Source: Watersipora subatra | Lineage: Eukaryota; Bryozoa; Gymnolaemata; Cheilostomatida; Watersiporidae | Length of the DNA: 64,000 nt | Assembly: GCF_963576615.1 (NCBI RefSeq) | Contig: NC_088711.1 | Span: 37,754,621 to 37,818,620, forward strand | Direction: 5' to 3' | Part shown: in pieces, positions 1 through 10,487 of the stretch | How the letters are laid out: each line of letters begins with the position of its first letter | How positions within the stretch are numbered: position 1 is the stretch's first letter | Made by a program: the position numbers and the translations under genes | Notes under the pieces: model-generated | The model's input: the letters and a program-made list of their open reading frames with translations, nothing else | Told to the model about the DNA's origin: nothing | Database searches by the model: none

Positions 1-125
1 GTAAAAACATAGTCTGAACTCACCTTGTTTTATTTCGCCTGGTCCTTTCGCGCTAGGACTATACGCGACTCTATTTCAATCGCACTTAAAAAGCGATATA
101 AAATCGCTCCCATTTAGCCATAAAT

Positions 126-653
126 CTACTCGTGTCTTTGTATAAGAAGACCGGAGGGTCGAGTGGCCCGACCAGGGCACCTCTGACTCAGTTGGTCAAG
201 ACCAGACGAGCTACCCATGCCAGCTCTATTCTTAGCTTCATAATGTGTCCTAATCGAAATATATCTCTTTGCTATCTCACGAGCTAGGCTACTAGCATGA
301 AGATTACACTTGAACAATAGCATGATGTTGAACCTCAGCAAACTCTCCATGGCGGCACTTAGTGCTAGCCTGGGAAAGTTTGTCACAAACCCAGCACTAC
401 TAAGCAACACTCTCATCGCTTTCTCACTGTGGTTGCAAACCTCAATCACCACAGGCGAAGACAAAGTCAAGCCACCACAATTCTTAACTGTGATTAGGGA
501 ATTCGTTGCTTGGTTGACATCATAGTTGGTAACATCCACGATGCTAGTGATACAATCATTACACTTCAGCTTTAGCGACTGAGATACATAGCCAGTTGTA
601 AAATAATCATTCTGTTTCATTTTTGACTTGAGACATACTTGCATACTTATCAT
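126..653 (-). pseudogene. Fragment resembling the C-terminal part of a P-element/THAP9-type transposase
   Basis: The 175-codon reverse-strand frame contains KCNDC, then NCGGLTLSSPVVIEVCNHSE followed by KAMRVLL, and near its end YISIRTHYEAKN. A GGL-x-x-(P/S)S-x-x-V block followed by a Glu-Lys-Ala-(F/M)-R stretch, and a late R-(L/T)-H-(H/Y) motif, are recalled features of the C-terminal part of P-element/THAP9-like transposases. No N-terminal THAP domain or catalytic region is present in frame. It may be the last exon of an element cut by the window edge or a decayed copy. The terminal SGLDQLSQRCPGRATRPSG part looks non-homologous. Confidence 0.45.
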
Positions 654-699
654 ATTTAGTCATGTTTAGTTCAGCATGATATTAATCTATTTACTTAAC

Positions 700-860
700 C
701 AGGGTCTGGCTCTGCAGGTGGGTGGGCTATTTGCCCCCATCCCCTCTCCTTTCCGTCTTCTCTCTTTTCCCCTTCTCTCTTCCCATTTTTTCTTGGGAGA
801 AGAGGGAAGGCAAAAAGAGAGAAGGGGATAAGAGAGAGGGTGGCAAATAAAGCCCTGATG
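700..860. repeat. Imperfect palindrome with polypyrimidine/polypurine arms
   Basis: GGGCTATTTGCC on the left is mirrored by GGCAAATAAAGCCC on the right. Between them lies a run of C/T (about 738-800) followed by its A/G complement (about 802-842), so the whole block can fold into a long hairpin or an H-DNA-type structure. It may be a small fold-back transposon; no clear target duplication was seen. Confidence 0.5.
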
Positions 861-1143
861 GCTCATGATTTGTGTGCAACATTTCATAACTTTTATAGTT
901 TTAATCTATGGTGGTTATCAGATATTATCACAGAATCACTTTGGTTCACTGGATTATGTATCCAAGAAGGTTTTTATGTGAAAATAAATGGGATTTTGTC
1001 ACCTTCTCCTCATTAGCTCCACTGTAAACGACAGTGCAGCCAAGCATTAGGTACAATACAATGACGTAACGTCATGCTATTTAAGTCTGACAAGGCAATC
1101 AATGGGAATAGCTATTATTGGCCAATCTAGGTTTATATATCTA

Positions 1144-1900
1144 TGGATACTACTAATACTCCAAAGGCTACCAATTTACACCAATATTAATATGATACTA
1201 CTAATACTCCAAAGGCTACCAGTTTACACCAATACTAATATGATACTACTGACACTCCAAAGGCTACCAATTTACACCAATACTATTATGACACTACTAA
1301 TACTCCAAAGGCTACCAATTTACACCAATACTAATATGGCACTACTAATACTCCAGAGACCACCAATTTACACCAATACTATTATGGCACTACTAATACT
1401 CCAAAGGCTACCAGTTTACACCAATACTAATATGGCACTACTAATGTTAGAAAGGCTACCAATTTACACCAATACTAATATGGCACTACTAATGCTAGAA
1501 AGGCTACCAATTTGCACCAATACTAATATGACACTACTAATACTCCAAAGGCTACCAATTTACAACAATACTAATATGGCACTACTAATACTCCAAAGGT
1601 CACCAATTTACAACAATACTAATATGACACTAATAATACTCCAGAGGCTACCAATTTACACCAATACTAATATGACACTACTAATACTCCAAAGGTCACC
1701 AATTTACACCAAAACTAATATGGCACTACTAATACTCCAGAGGCCACCAATTTACACCAATACTAATATGACACTACTATTACTCCAAAGGCCACATATT
1801 TACATCAATACTAATATGACACTGGTAATACTCCAAAGGCCACCAATTTACACCAATATACTAATATGACACTACTAATACTCCAAAGGCTACCAATTCA
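1144..1900. repeat. 48-bp minisatellite, about 16 copies
   Basis: The unit runs ACTACTAATACTCCAAAGGC, then TACCAATTTACACCAATACT, then AATATGAC. Copies differ at a few positions (for example gttagaaagg in two units). Because 48 is divisible by three, a 255-codon frame stays open through the array; this is a by-product and not evidence of a gene. Confidence 0.95.
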
Positions 1901-1928
1901 CTTACATATATAGTTGCATGTATATAAA

Positions 1929-1975
1929 CACTAGCTGTGGTACCCGGCGTTGCCCGGGTAATAAAAAAGTTTTTG
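1929..1975 (+). repeat. Interspersed repeat head (ACTAGCTGTG... CCCGGCGTTGCCCGGG)
   Basis: ACTAGCTGTGGTACCCGGCG followed by TTGCCCGGGTAAT begins here. The same head recurs at 15885 (+, CCCGGCG block missing) and inverted at about 4985-5030. The family is interspersed; its class (SINE or Helitron-like) is unresolved. Confidence 0.5.
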
Positions 1976-2249
1976 GACAGAAAATTGTTTGGTATTTAAC
2001 ATATAACAACATTTCCCATTCTAACTTTCAAACTACATATCATGAGAAAAGTGTTTTGTGTAGTTGAAATAATTTAAAAGAGGAAATACAAACAGCTCTA
2101 AAGCTTTTCAAACTTTGTCAAACAACTGTAACTACAAGTTTTGTTCAGGACAACTAAATTAAAAATAAATAAAACAAATGTAAAAGTTTTCAAACCACTG
2201 TAAATTTAAAATTTCATAACTTTCAGCGACGTATATATTTTAAAACGTA

Positions 2250-2789
2250 CAGTGGAACCTCGGTTCTTGAACATAATTTGTTCCAGAAGGTTGTTCGAGA
2301 TCCGAAACAATTTTTCCCATTAAAATGAATGTAAGTAAATTTCAAGCTATGCCAAGGCGAGAAGCCAACTTTGTTAAAGTATTTTACATTTAAACTCATA
2401 AACTGTACTGTATACTTTAAATAAAAACGGGTAGATATAGATCATGTTCAATTTTAATAAAAGGTTTTCTATTTATGATGATGGAAAAAGAGAACGAAAG
2501 TAGAGTAACTCGACTGGAGGAGCTATCTCACTAGCAAATTTTTTAACTAAAGGAGGCGTCGTTCCAGATGGTTCTTCACTTTTTTGTAAAGAATTTATGA
2601 AGCGTAAATTGCTTCTCTGTTTGTTAACGAATGTTTCCATGCTGTTTCCAGAGCTGTTCCAATTTCAATGCACATGCTCCGATTTGCTCCGAATTTATAT
2701 TCAAGATCCGAGACGAACAAATTTCAAAATTTTTTATTGAAAACCAAGTTGGTCGAGAACCGAAGTGTCCAAGAGTCGAGGTTCCACCG
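2250..2789. mobile_element. MITE with TA target site (pogo/Tc-mariner-like), 540 bp
   Basis: The left end is CAGTGGAACCTCGGTTCTTG and the right end, read on the minus strand, is CGGTGGAACCTCGACTCTTG. Both are flanked by TA. Internal sequence shows no transposase. CAGTGGAACCTCG-type ends are typical of pogo/Tigger-derived MITEs; that family call is from memory of such ends. Confidence 0.65.
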
Positions 2790-3017
2790 TATATAATCAG
2801 TACACAAATCGCCAAATTTTACATTTGAGGTCAATTATTGACAATATCATGGGGCTGAATAAATTAGCCCTAAAAATACGAAGAAGCATCTCGTGGCATA
2901 TACTTACGTCCCAAAATATTCCTGAACCGAGGCATCGTAACTCGTGGATGCCAGGCTAAAATAATTAGCACGCGCATGGTTTATGTAGTATATGAAAACA
3001 TTTTTAATTACTGTGCT

Positions 3018-3145
3018 GTTGTAGTACAGTGGTAGAGCATCCGGATATTAACTTTGATCAATGCGACCATGGTAATTGTTGGGAGTTCAAATCCATCAGA
3101 ATGCGAAATTTCATTATCAAGATTTTAATAGCTATAGCTGGAGGG
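3018..3145 (+). repeat. tRNA-like SINE, copy 1
   Basis: A tRNA-like head has a box A-like AGTGGTAGAGC near 3028 and a box B-like GGGAGTTCAAATCC at 3080-3093. The tail CAAGATTTTAATAGCTATAG at 3118 is shared with the SINEs at 8177 and 16253, although their heads differ. Box B departs from GGTTCGANTCC, so a functional tRNA is unlikely. Confidence 0.6.
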
Positions 3146-3169
3146 ACCCACATACTTTGAGAAATACCG

Positions 3170-3208
3170 TTTGAACATTCATATATATATATATATGAAT
3201 GTTCAAAA
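3170..3208. repeat. Perfect palindrome around an (AT)n core
   Basis: TTTGAACATTCATATAT and its exact reverse complement ATATATGAATGTTCAAA meet over an AT core. The full palindrome is about 38 bases and lies directly downstream of SINE copy 1. It is a cruciform-prone site or short fold-back end. Confidence 0.7.
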
Positions 3209-3679
3209 ATTTGGTTTATTTTGTTGATGAATATAAACTTATATTTTATTGATTTTTTTGTCACAGTGTGCAATTACCACTGTCACAACAAATTATGATT
3301 AAAAAGGCAAATATCTGTTGATATTTAATATTTCCATTAATATGCAAATTGTCATAATTCGTATAGTAAATGCTCAACAAACCATGAGTTAATAACAAAT
3401 AATGTGTTTATTTTAACTTGTAGAATGAGTGACCTTTAGGAATTCTCCGGCAGCGTTAAGTGCCCATATAAATTAGATGGGATTATCATTATTTAGCCAG
3501 TTGAAATGCATTAGGAAGAATCAATAGAATGAAGTGAATATTTCACTTCACCTCTGTGCATATTCTTGTATGATCCATAAACTTACTAATGGCATAATGA
3601 GCACCTTAAAGGCTGTTCATACTGATTGCATGAGTATGTGTTCAGACTCGCAACATCTTTGTTTAAAGAAACATGGGTG

Positions 3680-3805
3680 CTACTATAGCGTGAGGTCTGT
3701 GAAACTATAGCGTGAGAGCTACCTCTCGTTAGTATTATAGCGTGAGGTCTACAACACTATAGCATGAGATCTACCTTTCCTTAGTACTATAGCATGAGGT
3801 TTGTT
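3680..3805. repeat. Short degenerate tandem repeat (actatagcgtgaggtct)
   Basis: ACTATAGCGTGAGGTCT and close variants (gcatgag, gcgtgagagct) recur about six times with irregular spacing. No coding or RNA function is apparent. Confidence 0.5.
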
Positions 3806-4065
3806 GCTGAATTATTCGTTCCGCATAGATAAAACACATTTTATGCATTTGTTTAATCGAAAAAATTGAATTTGTACGTGTCTTAGAAATGGCTTGTAAA
3901 AATATAAGGATTTCTGATTATATTACAAAAAGGAATAAAGGTAAAAATAAACTCGTTATCATATATGTCTATACATTTATTCTAGCGATTCTAGTTATTT
4001 GCTGATCGAAACATCTTTCCTCATCATAGAGAAGATGGTGACAAATGCTGTTCATGTGATTGACC

Positions 4066-4345
4066 TCACCTTTCACCTGGGTAGGCCACATATGGTGGTA
4101 GACTTCACCTTTCACCTGGGTAGGCCATATACGGTGGTAGACCTCACCCTTCATTTGGGTAGGCCACATACGGTGGTAGACCTCACCCTTCACCTGGGTA
4201 GGCCACATATGGTGGTAGACCTCACCCTTCACTTGGGTAGGCCACATACGGTGGTAGACTTCACCTTTTACCTGGGTAGGCCACATATGGTGGTAGACTT
4301 CACCTTTTACCTGGGTAGGCCACATATGGTGGTAGACCTTATGCT
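4066..4345. repeat. 39-bp minisatellite inside pogo-like copy P2, about 7 copies
   Basis: The unit is GGTGGTAGACCTCACCTTTC followed by ACCTGGGTAGGCCACATAT. Variants alternate cacata(t/c)g and ttcac/tttac. On the minus strand the frame reads repeated WPTQVKGEVYHHM. The same unit appears three times in copy P1 (7798-7915), so the repeat was carried by the element and expanded afterwards. Confidence 0.9.
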
Positions 4346-4359
4346 ATCGTAGCACCAAT

Positions 4360-4490
4360 AGATGAAACCAATCAGGATCATGAAACCAATGAAATCATTC
4401 AACGAATGTCGAATGATTTCATTGGTTTCAATGGCTTCATTGGTTTCACGAAATCATTCGACATTTTTCATGTCGAATGATTGGTGACAG
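4360..4490. repeat. Nested hairpins built on GAAACCAATGAAATCATTCG
   Basis: GAAACCAATGAAATCATTC and its inverse GAATGATTTCATTGGTTTC alternate several times, with CATTCGACATTTTTCATGTCGAATG adjoining in shorter arms. The same hairpin block occurs inverted at 7650-7770 in copy P1, so it is part of the element. Confidence 0.75.
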
Positions 4491-4904
4491 CGATTGGTGC
4501 TGATGTTAAAGGCTTTCCGATGCCGCACAACCAACGATGTTAAATCAAAATTGAAGCGGCACAATACAGACCTCATCTTCATTCCCGGCAGCGTGACTGC
4601 AACCGATGGATGTCGTTGTGAATAAGCCATTCAAAACAGCAATAAAACAGAAATGGGCCGAATGGATGATTAATGGTGAGCATACTTTCACCATGGGCGG
4701 CAACATGAGAAAAGTCTACATGCCTACGATCTGCCAATGGTGACCACGAGGATAAATATTGTAAGATTGAAATTTTTATAATAAATTTTCGGTATTATGA
4801 TAAATGCATAATTTTTATAATAAAAGTATCCATGGATAAGACGAACTTGGGTTTTTAGGTCAACTTCTTATAAAAAAGTGCGTCTTTTACGTGGGTATTT
4901 ACGG

Positions 4905-5040
4905 TAGTACGCTTACTCAAATTATCCATTGGCAATGTGCCAGGCTAATAGCAAGTGGGAGGCAACTCTCATTATCTCTCATTGTTTATTAGCTGATTTT
5001 TAAAACCCGGGCAATGCCGAGTAGCACGTTTAATTTATAA
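4905..5040 (-). repeat. Interspersed repeat, inverted relative to the copy at 15885
   Basis: On the minus strand it reads GCCCGGGTTTTAAAAATCAG, then AATGAGAGTTGCCTCCCACT and CTGGCACATTGCCAATGGAT. The same sequence on the plus strand fills 15885-15990. It abuts the outer end of the pogo-like copy P2. Confidence 0.7.
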
Positions 5041-5194
5041 CTATAGTTGAAACGGCAGGGCGGTCGGGCAGAGGGGGTAACCTTACATAATTTACAACCC
5101 AGTCATTTCTCCTTTTATGCTACAACTACTGCTTTGGCAGTCTATTATGCCATGAAAAACTGTCAGATGGAATAGCTATATGTATAATTATTCG

Positions 5195-5300
5195 ATGATG
5201 TTAGTGGGTGGTCAGTTGGTGCAGTTGTTATGGTGTTGGAATTACCTTGCTGAATGTCACGAGTTTGAATTGTTTTTCTTACATTTCTTCATTTCTATGT
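5195..5300 (+). repeat. tRNA-like SINE fragment
   Basis: GGTGGTCAGTTGGTGCAG resembles box A and CACGAGTTTGAATTG resembles box B, with about 50 bases between them as in tRNA-derived SINEs. It is degenerate; no full cloverleaf can be drawn. Confidence 0.45.
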
Positions 5301-5531
5301 TACGTAATTCTTCTTCTGTCTTGTTTTTCTCATGTTTTTGTTAGTATACATAGGCAATCTCCAGTTCTTCCACATTCCAATCTTAAGTTTCAGCCATTTA
5401 TTGAACAGCTGCACCAACCCAAAAGTTCATAGCTCCTACAGGTTTCTCCCATTTAGATTTGTCGTCATAAGGTTCTTTACCTTTTTTTCTTTTTTTTACT
5501 TTTTACCTGTAATTGGCTCTCATTTTTTCCT

Positions 5532-5729
5532 TCATCTCATCCAATTTAAACCTGTCAGCCTCCAGCGCTTCGAATTACTCAAAAAATGCAGCTCGTAAAC
5601 CTTCATCATCGGACCTGCTGGTATCCTAATTCCGTCATCTTGCAACTTCGTTTCAAAACTACTATCACTCACTTCTGTAGCCCGAATCTCATTCTGGTGC
5701 CATCCGTGAAAATTCTTACGGTTCACCAA
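5532..5729 (-). other. Unrecognised 65-codon frame
   Basis: A minus-strand frame reads GWHQNEIRATEVSDSSFETK followed by LQDDGIRIPAGPMM and SNSKRWRLTGLNWMR. Its composition looks coding and could be a fragment of a transposon gene, but I cannot name a family. It may be fortuitous. Confidence 0.2.
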
Positions 5730-5835
5730 GCTTTTCAGCTTTTCTATATCCTTGCTACTATCACTACTAGTACCTACAATAGGTCTAGTAATAAAGTGGA
5801 GAATAAATATGCGCGCAATTATTCAACATTACCTG

Positions 5836-5980
5836 AAGGCAGTCGATTTGTGCATGTCTGTCTACTAAGCCTAGTGTTGCGAGTTCGAATCTCATATTAA
5901 GCAACATTTTTTCCCAACTTTTAACCATGGCTTCGAACAAACGAGTGGACAACCACAGCTCTTATTATAGTAAATACTAG
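5836..5980 (+). repeat. tRNA-like SINE with CTCTTATTATAGTAAA tail
   Basis: TGTTGCGAGTTCGAATCTC is a good box B (GGTTCGAATC-like). The tail GGACAACCACAGCTCTTATT ATAGTAAA resembles that of the copy at 6085-6240. Box A is weak. Confidence 0.55.
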
Positions 5981-6084
5981 TAAGTTAGCAGTGCCGTGAG
6001 AGATCATCAGCTGTAATAACTACGTGCACAATGATTCTTAGATGTGGCAATAACTGTATGTACAATTACTCTTCAATTCTACAA

Positions 6085-6240
6085 GGTGGTCGGGTGGGGA
6101 AGTTGGCAGTGCACTTCTATTCTGATAGCACTATCTGAGTTTGACACCCGTGTTAGGCAGTCTTTTTTTCTGATGCTCTTAGTGTGGTTTTGAATGAAAG
6201 ACTAGACGGATACGGCTCTCATTATAGTAAAGATTGTAAC
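6085..6240 (+). repeat. tRNA-like SINE, same tail family as 5836
   Basis: GGTCGGGTGGGGAAGTTGGC (head) and CTGAGTTTGACACCCG (box B-like) are followed by GACGGATACGGCTCTCATTA TAGTAAAG, which parallels the tail at 5940-5970. Confidence 0.55.
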
Positions 6241-7180
6241 CATTGTTATTATTGTTATTGTTTCTCCTCTAAGATATCTTTTATTTGTAGTTATTACAAC
6301 CCTACCCATGATTACATTGTTCAAGCTGTGATACTGTTTCAAAGAAGTATATAAGAATTATAGATTTACTTTTATAGATATGCCAAACAGCATTCGCTAG
6401 GAAGCACTTGGCTTGTCTAGAAGTCTGAAGACAGTATGTATAAAACTAATTGGAGTTGAGAGCATACTAGAGTTTCTATAGAATGTAACTGCATATTATT
6501 CTCTTTACATCTCTGCCTCTTAATCTCAGCTGAACAGCATGGTTCGTGGTGTTCAATTAAACAAGCATTGATTTATTAATCCACAAGAAACCATTCAAGG
6601 TCTAAAATTATTTCGTAAGATATAATTAACAAGCTTTAAGGATAATACAACCAACCGCTCTACAAATTGATGTATTATCGCTTGACAACTGCATCACAAA
6701 CATACAGATAAAGAAGTTTTGACTTTTTGTTTGAATCTTTTTGAAAGTAAAATAATTACGCCGCTATGTGTGTGCCTGCAATCTCTCTGAGTCTAACTAT
6801 GTTGTCTCTTTTACACCTTGCGATTGGAGACTGTTGAGTAAACATTGGAGAAGAGTGGAGTGCAAGTGGAGTGGAGAGAACATTCTCAACTTTCCAATGC
6901 AGATTTATTTAGGGATTTAGGGCAATGGGTAGGCAAGTTATGGCAGCCTTCTTGCAGCTCAGTATTAGTTCGGTGACTCAGTATGCTAGTCACTTTGAAA
7001 CCGTAAATGCTTGGTAGCCCAAGGGTTAAAAGCATCGTTGCACAAAAACAGCAATGGAACATTGGCAACTGAAGATATACCCAGTTGCCTTTTCCTGATA
7101 TTGAACTCCAAACCTCATGTTCTAGATCAAGTGATTAATACTACTAAACCATTGCTGCACCAATGCAAAGCTACAGACTA

Positions 7181-8078
7181 CTGTAAATACTCTCATATAA
7201 GACGTACTTTTTTTCTTAACAAGTTGACCTAAAAACACAGGTGCGTCTTATCCATAGATGCTTTTATTATAAAAATTATGCATTTATTATAATTTATTAT
7301 AAAATTCATGATAAAAAATTTATTATAAATTCATGATTGTTATAAAAAATTTATTAGAAAAATTCCAATCTTTCAATATTTATCCTCGTGGTCACCATTG
7401 GCAGATCGTAGTTATGTAGACTTTTCTCATGTTGCCGTCCTTGGTGAAAGTATGCTCACCATTAATCATCCATTCGGTCCATTTCTGTTTTATTGCTGTT
7501 TTGAATGGCTTATTCTCAACGACATCCATCGGTTGCAGTCACGCTGCCAGGGATGAAGACGGGGTCTGTATTGTGTCGCTTCAATTTTGATTTAACATCG
7601 TTGGTTGTGCGGCATCGGAAAGCGTCTAACATCAGCACCGATCGCTGTCACCATTCATTCGACATGAAAAATGTCGAATGATTTCGTGAAACCAATGAAG
7701 CCATTGAAACCAATGAAATCATTCGACATTCGTCGAATGATTTCATTGGTTTCATGATCCTGATTGGTTTCATCTATTGGTGCTACGATAGCATAAGGTC
7801 TACCACCATATGTGGCCTACCCAGGTGAAAGGTGAAGTCTGCCACCGTATGTGGCCTACCCAGGTGAAAGGTGAAGTCTACCACCATATGTGGCCTACCC
7901 AGGTGAAGGGTGAGGAAGGGTTTCGAATGATTTATATAAAACCACCGTTTCTATAAAAATTAATGGAAATTTAGAACTAAATTTAGGATGCGTCCTATAC
8001 ACAGTTTTTCATTGTTTTTGGGGTCAAATATTCACTGCGTCCTATATGTGGTATCGTCCTATATGCGGGCATTTACGG
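7181..8078 (+). mobile_element. pogo/Tigger-like non-autonomous element (copy P1), 898 bp
   Basis: The left end CTGTAAATACTCTCATATAA and the right end on the minus strand, CCGTAAATGCCCGCATATAG, form terminal inverted repeats. Both are flanked by TA (7179-7180 and 8079-8080). On the minus strand, 7400-7580 keeps DVVENKPFKTAIKQKW and TEWMINGEHTFT, the C-terminal part of a pogo/jerky-type transposase, so this is an internally deleted derivative of a full element. It contains the hairpin block (7650-7770) and three units of the 39-bp minisatellite. Confidence 0.75.
7798..7915. repeat. 39-bp minisatellite, 3 copies, inside P1
   Basis: Units of TACCACCATATGTGGCCTAC followed by CCAGGTGAAAGGTGAAGTC are the reverse complement of the array at 4066-4345. 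Three copies here against about seven there indicate expansion or contraction after transposition. Confidence 0.9.
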
Positions 8079-8300
8079 TAATAAGAGCGAAAGCTTTTCA
8101 TGACTTTGCGTTGTGATCGAAAGCGTAGCGTATTTGCTCCCATATACTCACATATATCGCCTAGCGAAGCTAGCAAGCTCATGTGGCTAAATTGGTTGGG
8201 CGTCTGACTGGAGGTTCCGAGATCAAATCTTTCTCCCAAGATTTTATTAGTTATATCTGGACATATAAAAAGTCAACAAATTTGAGAATTCTATATATAG
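8079..8300 (+). repeat. Chimeric repeat: flank plus tRNA-like SINE, copy 2
   Basis: TAATAAGAGC... GTAGCGTATTTGCTCCCATA leads into a SINE head at 8177: TGTGGCTAAATTGGTTGGGC (box A-like), then GGTTCCGAGATCAAATC (box B-like). The tail CAAGATTTTATTAGTTATAT follows. The same chain, starting from the pogo end, is found at 16146-16380. Confidence 0.7.
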
Positions 8301-8527
8301 ATGAACCAATCACAGGGCTGAGTTAGCAATGAATAACACTCAAGTAAGAAGTCTGCGAAACTTCGTTATTTATGGTGAGAGATAGATTGGAAGATTCTGG
8401 TGAAGCCAGGCTATTTGTTCCTGCTACTGGCACTACATGTAATCAGGTACCATCTATGCATAGTTCAGACCGACGGAGATTAAACTGTCAACCCCCCATA
8501 CACATGGAAAGGGCAAGCTGAACAGCC

Positions 8528-9012
8528 TAAAGCCTGGTTTCCATATGACAGCGCAAGGCGCGCAACAAGGCGCACGACGTCGTGCGTAGGCCAGCTGTGA
8601 TGTGGAAACGTCAACGTACGACGATCGCGCAACGTGCATACGCTCATCGCAAGGATCCAACAGAATGGATCCTTGCGACTAGTGCGCGCGATGATGTATC
8701 CCACAATACACCGCTCGACCTTTTCAACCTATCTCACAATTCAAACAGAGGGCTGTTTTCCAATGCAATCAGTCTCCCGAACGAAAGAGTAAGCCTGGTT
8801 TTCATATGACAGTGCAAAGTCGCAACGGAGGGTTGTTTTCCAAAGAAATCGGTCTCCGGTACGAAAAAGTAAGGACATTACCTACCCTGTCCAATGCAAG
8901 CATGGTGCTTACGCACCCTATGGAAACACTGCATCGCAGCCCAAGAAATGCATTGCGCAAGATCACTGGGCCGCGCAGGATCATTGTGCTGTCATATGGA
9001 AATCAGGCTTTA
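8528..9012. mobile_element. MITE with AAAGCCTGGTTTCCATATGAC ends, 485 bp
   Basis: The left end TAAAGCCTGGTTTCCATATG is matched on the minus strand at the right end by TAAAGCCTGATTTCCATATG. A partial third copy of the end, GTAAGCCTGGTTTTCATATG, sits at 8792, followed by a direct repeat of a block of about 45 bp (near 8745 and 8825). That suggests a nested insertion or internal duplication. The interior is unusually rich in CG dinucleotides for this window. Target duplication is unclear. Confidence 0.65.
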
Positions 9013-10487
9013 CAAACCCAGAAGCAAGATTTGTAAAAGCACTGCACTATACCATTAATGCACAGTGGCATCACCTAGACTCTAGAGTCTGGATGATGCC
9101 ACTAGATCATCTAGACCTCTAGATTCTAGAGGATGAGGTTACATCAACCTATCTATCAGCCAGCTGTTATAACTGAATTGCAAGAACAGGTCGAGAATGC
9201 TAGCATGTCTTGACCTGTCTTTGCAACTTAAATGCCATATCCTTTCTGTCAAGAGAGTGAATCTGGTTCAGAGAAAGCCAGAAATCGCTTTAACATTTGC
9301 ATGCAGCTATATGGAATAAATGGCTAATGTAAAATGGAGGCAGATCAAAACAAAGTCACAACAGATGACTGCTAGTAACTGAGCTGAGCGCAGATCTACT
9401 ATCATACGCAAGCCACAACCATAAACAGTCTTAGTCGCCTCAACGTCTGCAAGAAGAAATAAGAAAGAGTGACGTCAGGTTAGGAGGCCTGACGTTGTTG
9501 TCATGGACAAGAGGAATAAAACAATTGCATTTAAAGACATTGACATCCTGGTTGAAAAACCAAAACAGGAAAAGACCGCAACTTCTTGAAGGAAGAAATT
9601 AGAACGTGGAACACAAGTTGGCCTACAATTGAGCCTACAAAAGTTGGTAAATAATTATTCGTCTTTCGCTTTTCTGTATATCAGAATCTGCAGATAGGTA
9701 GGCCATTGTTATGTATTTATCTCTGCATCCAAGTTGAGAGGCTCCTATGGGGCTATTTTAATCTGTTATGCACCTTCAGATGAAGTTAAAATCATTAAAA
9801 TGTGCAAATCTAAAAGGAAATTGAGCAACCATTACACTGCAACTACTATAAATAATAAAACACTGCTTCAATGTTTGAATCGTGTCTAAAACACTCTACT
9901 AGAAAAAGACTGAGAGATGCAAAAGCTACAACTAGTAAGGAGGCTTTAGACTAGCCGTCAACATTTTAACCGTAGCCCTTATGATCTTCTATCGGTCTGT
10001 ACTGACAAACATATGAATATAGTAGTGTTTAGCTACTTTGTTAGCTAATGCTATAGACGATGTCGAGGTTAGGTTTATTGGTTTTATTGTTTATTGTTAG
10101 CGGAAATAGTGCCTTACGACCACGACTTACCTTTGAATAGAGACGTACAGCTGCTTAATACTGAGCAGTAAATATAGAGATGAGTTTTAAGAGACTACAC
10201 CAGCAGCTACTACAGATATTTCAATATTTTCACAGGTTCTCTCTCAATAACCAGAGGTGCAGTCTTAAGTTATCCACTTATATCGCTGACTGGAGCTAAA
10301 AAGAATAAGCTGGCCACTTATTTACATAGAGATGCCTGCGAGGAAAGATAATTGATTTTAGACTAGGCAGACCAAGTGGCAGATTATTAACTATCAGATC
10401 ACAAGGTGTGATGAACATTTGTCTTTCATCAATTAGTATCTCTTATACAACCTCAACCTCTATTATTATTGTCAAGTATGTTGCAAG
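9013..10487. other. Gene-free region, nothing recognised
   Basis: No coding frame, RNA gene or clear transposon end was seen. The only local structure is a cluster of CTAGA-containing palindromes at about 9075-9135, including AGACTCTAGAGTCT and CCTCTAGATTCTAGAGG. Confidence 0.5.

Larger units (their letters stand above)
3990..4904 (-). mobile_element. pogo/Tigger-like element remnant (copy P2) with internal minisatellite
   Basis: Read on the minus strand it starts CCGTAAATACCCACGTAAAA and runs collinear with P1 at 7181. The plus strand around 4600-4740 reads as the C-terminal block of a pogo/jerky-type DDE transposase: DVVVNKPFK, then IKQKWAEWMINGEHTFT and GGNMRKVYMPTICQW, in broken frames (deletion near 4615). 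TA flanks the outer end at 4905-4906. The other terminus could not be located, so the 3990 boundary is approximate. Confidence 0.6.

Noticed and set aside
1102..1869. 255-codon open frame of LLILQRLPIYTNTNM repeats
   Set aside because: It is the translation of a 48-bp minisatellite; divisibility by three keeps the frame open. There is no splice or start context.
3018..3110. Functional tRNA gene
   Set aside because: Box B departs from consensus, no acceptor stem pairs, and the tail is shared with other SINEs.
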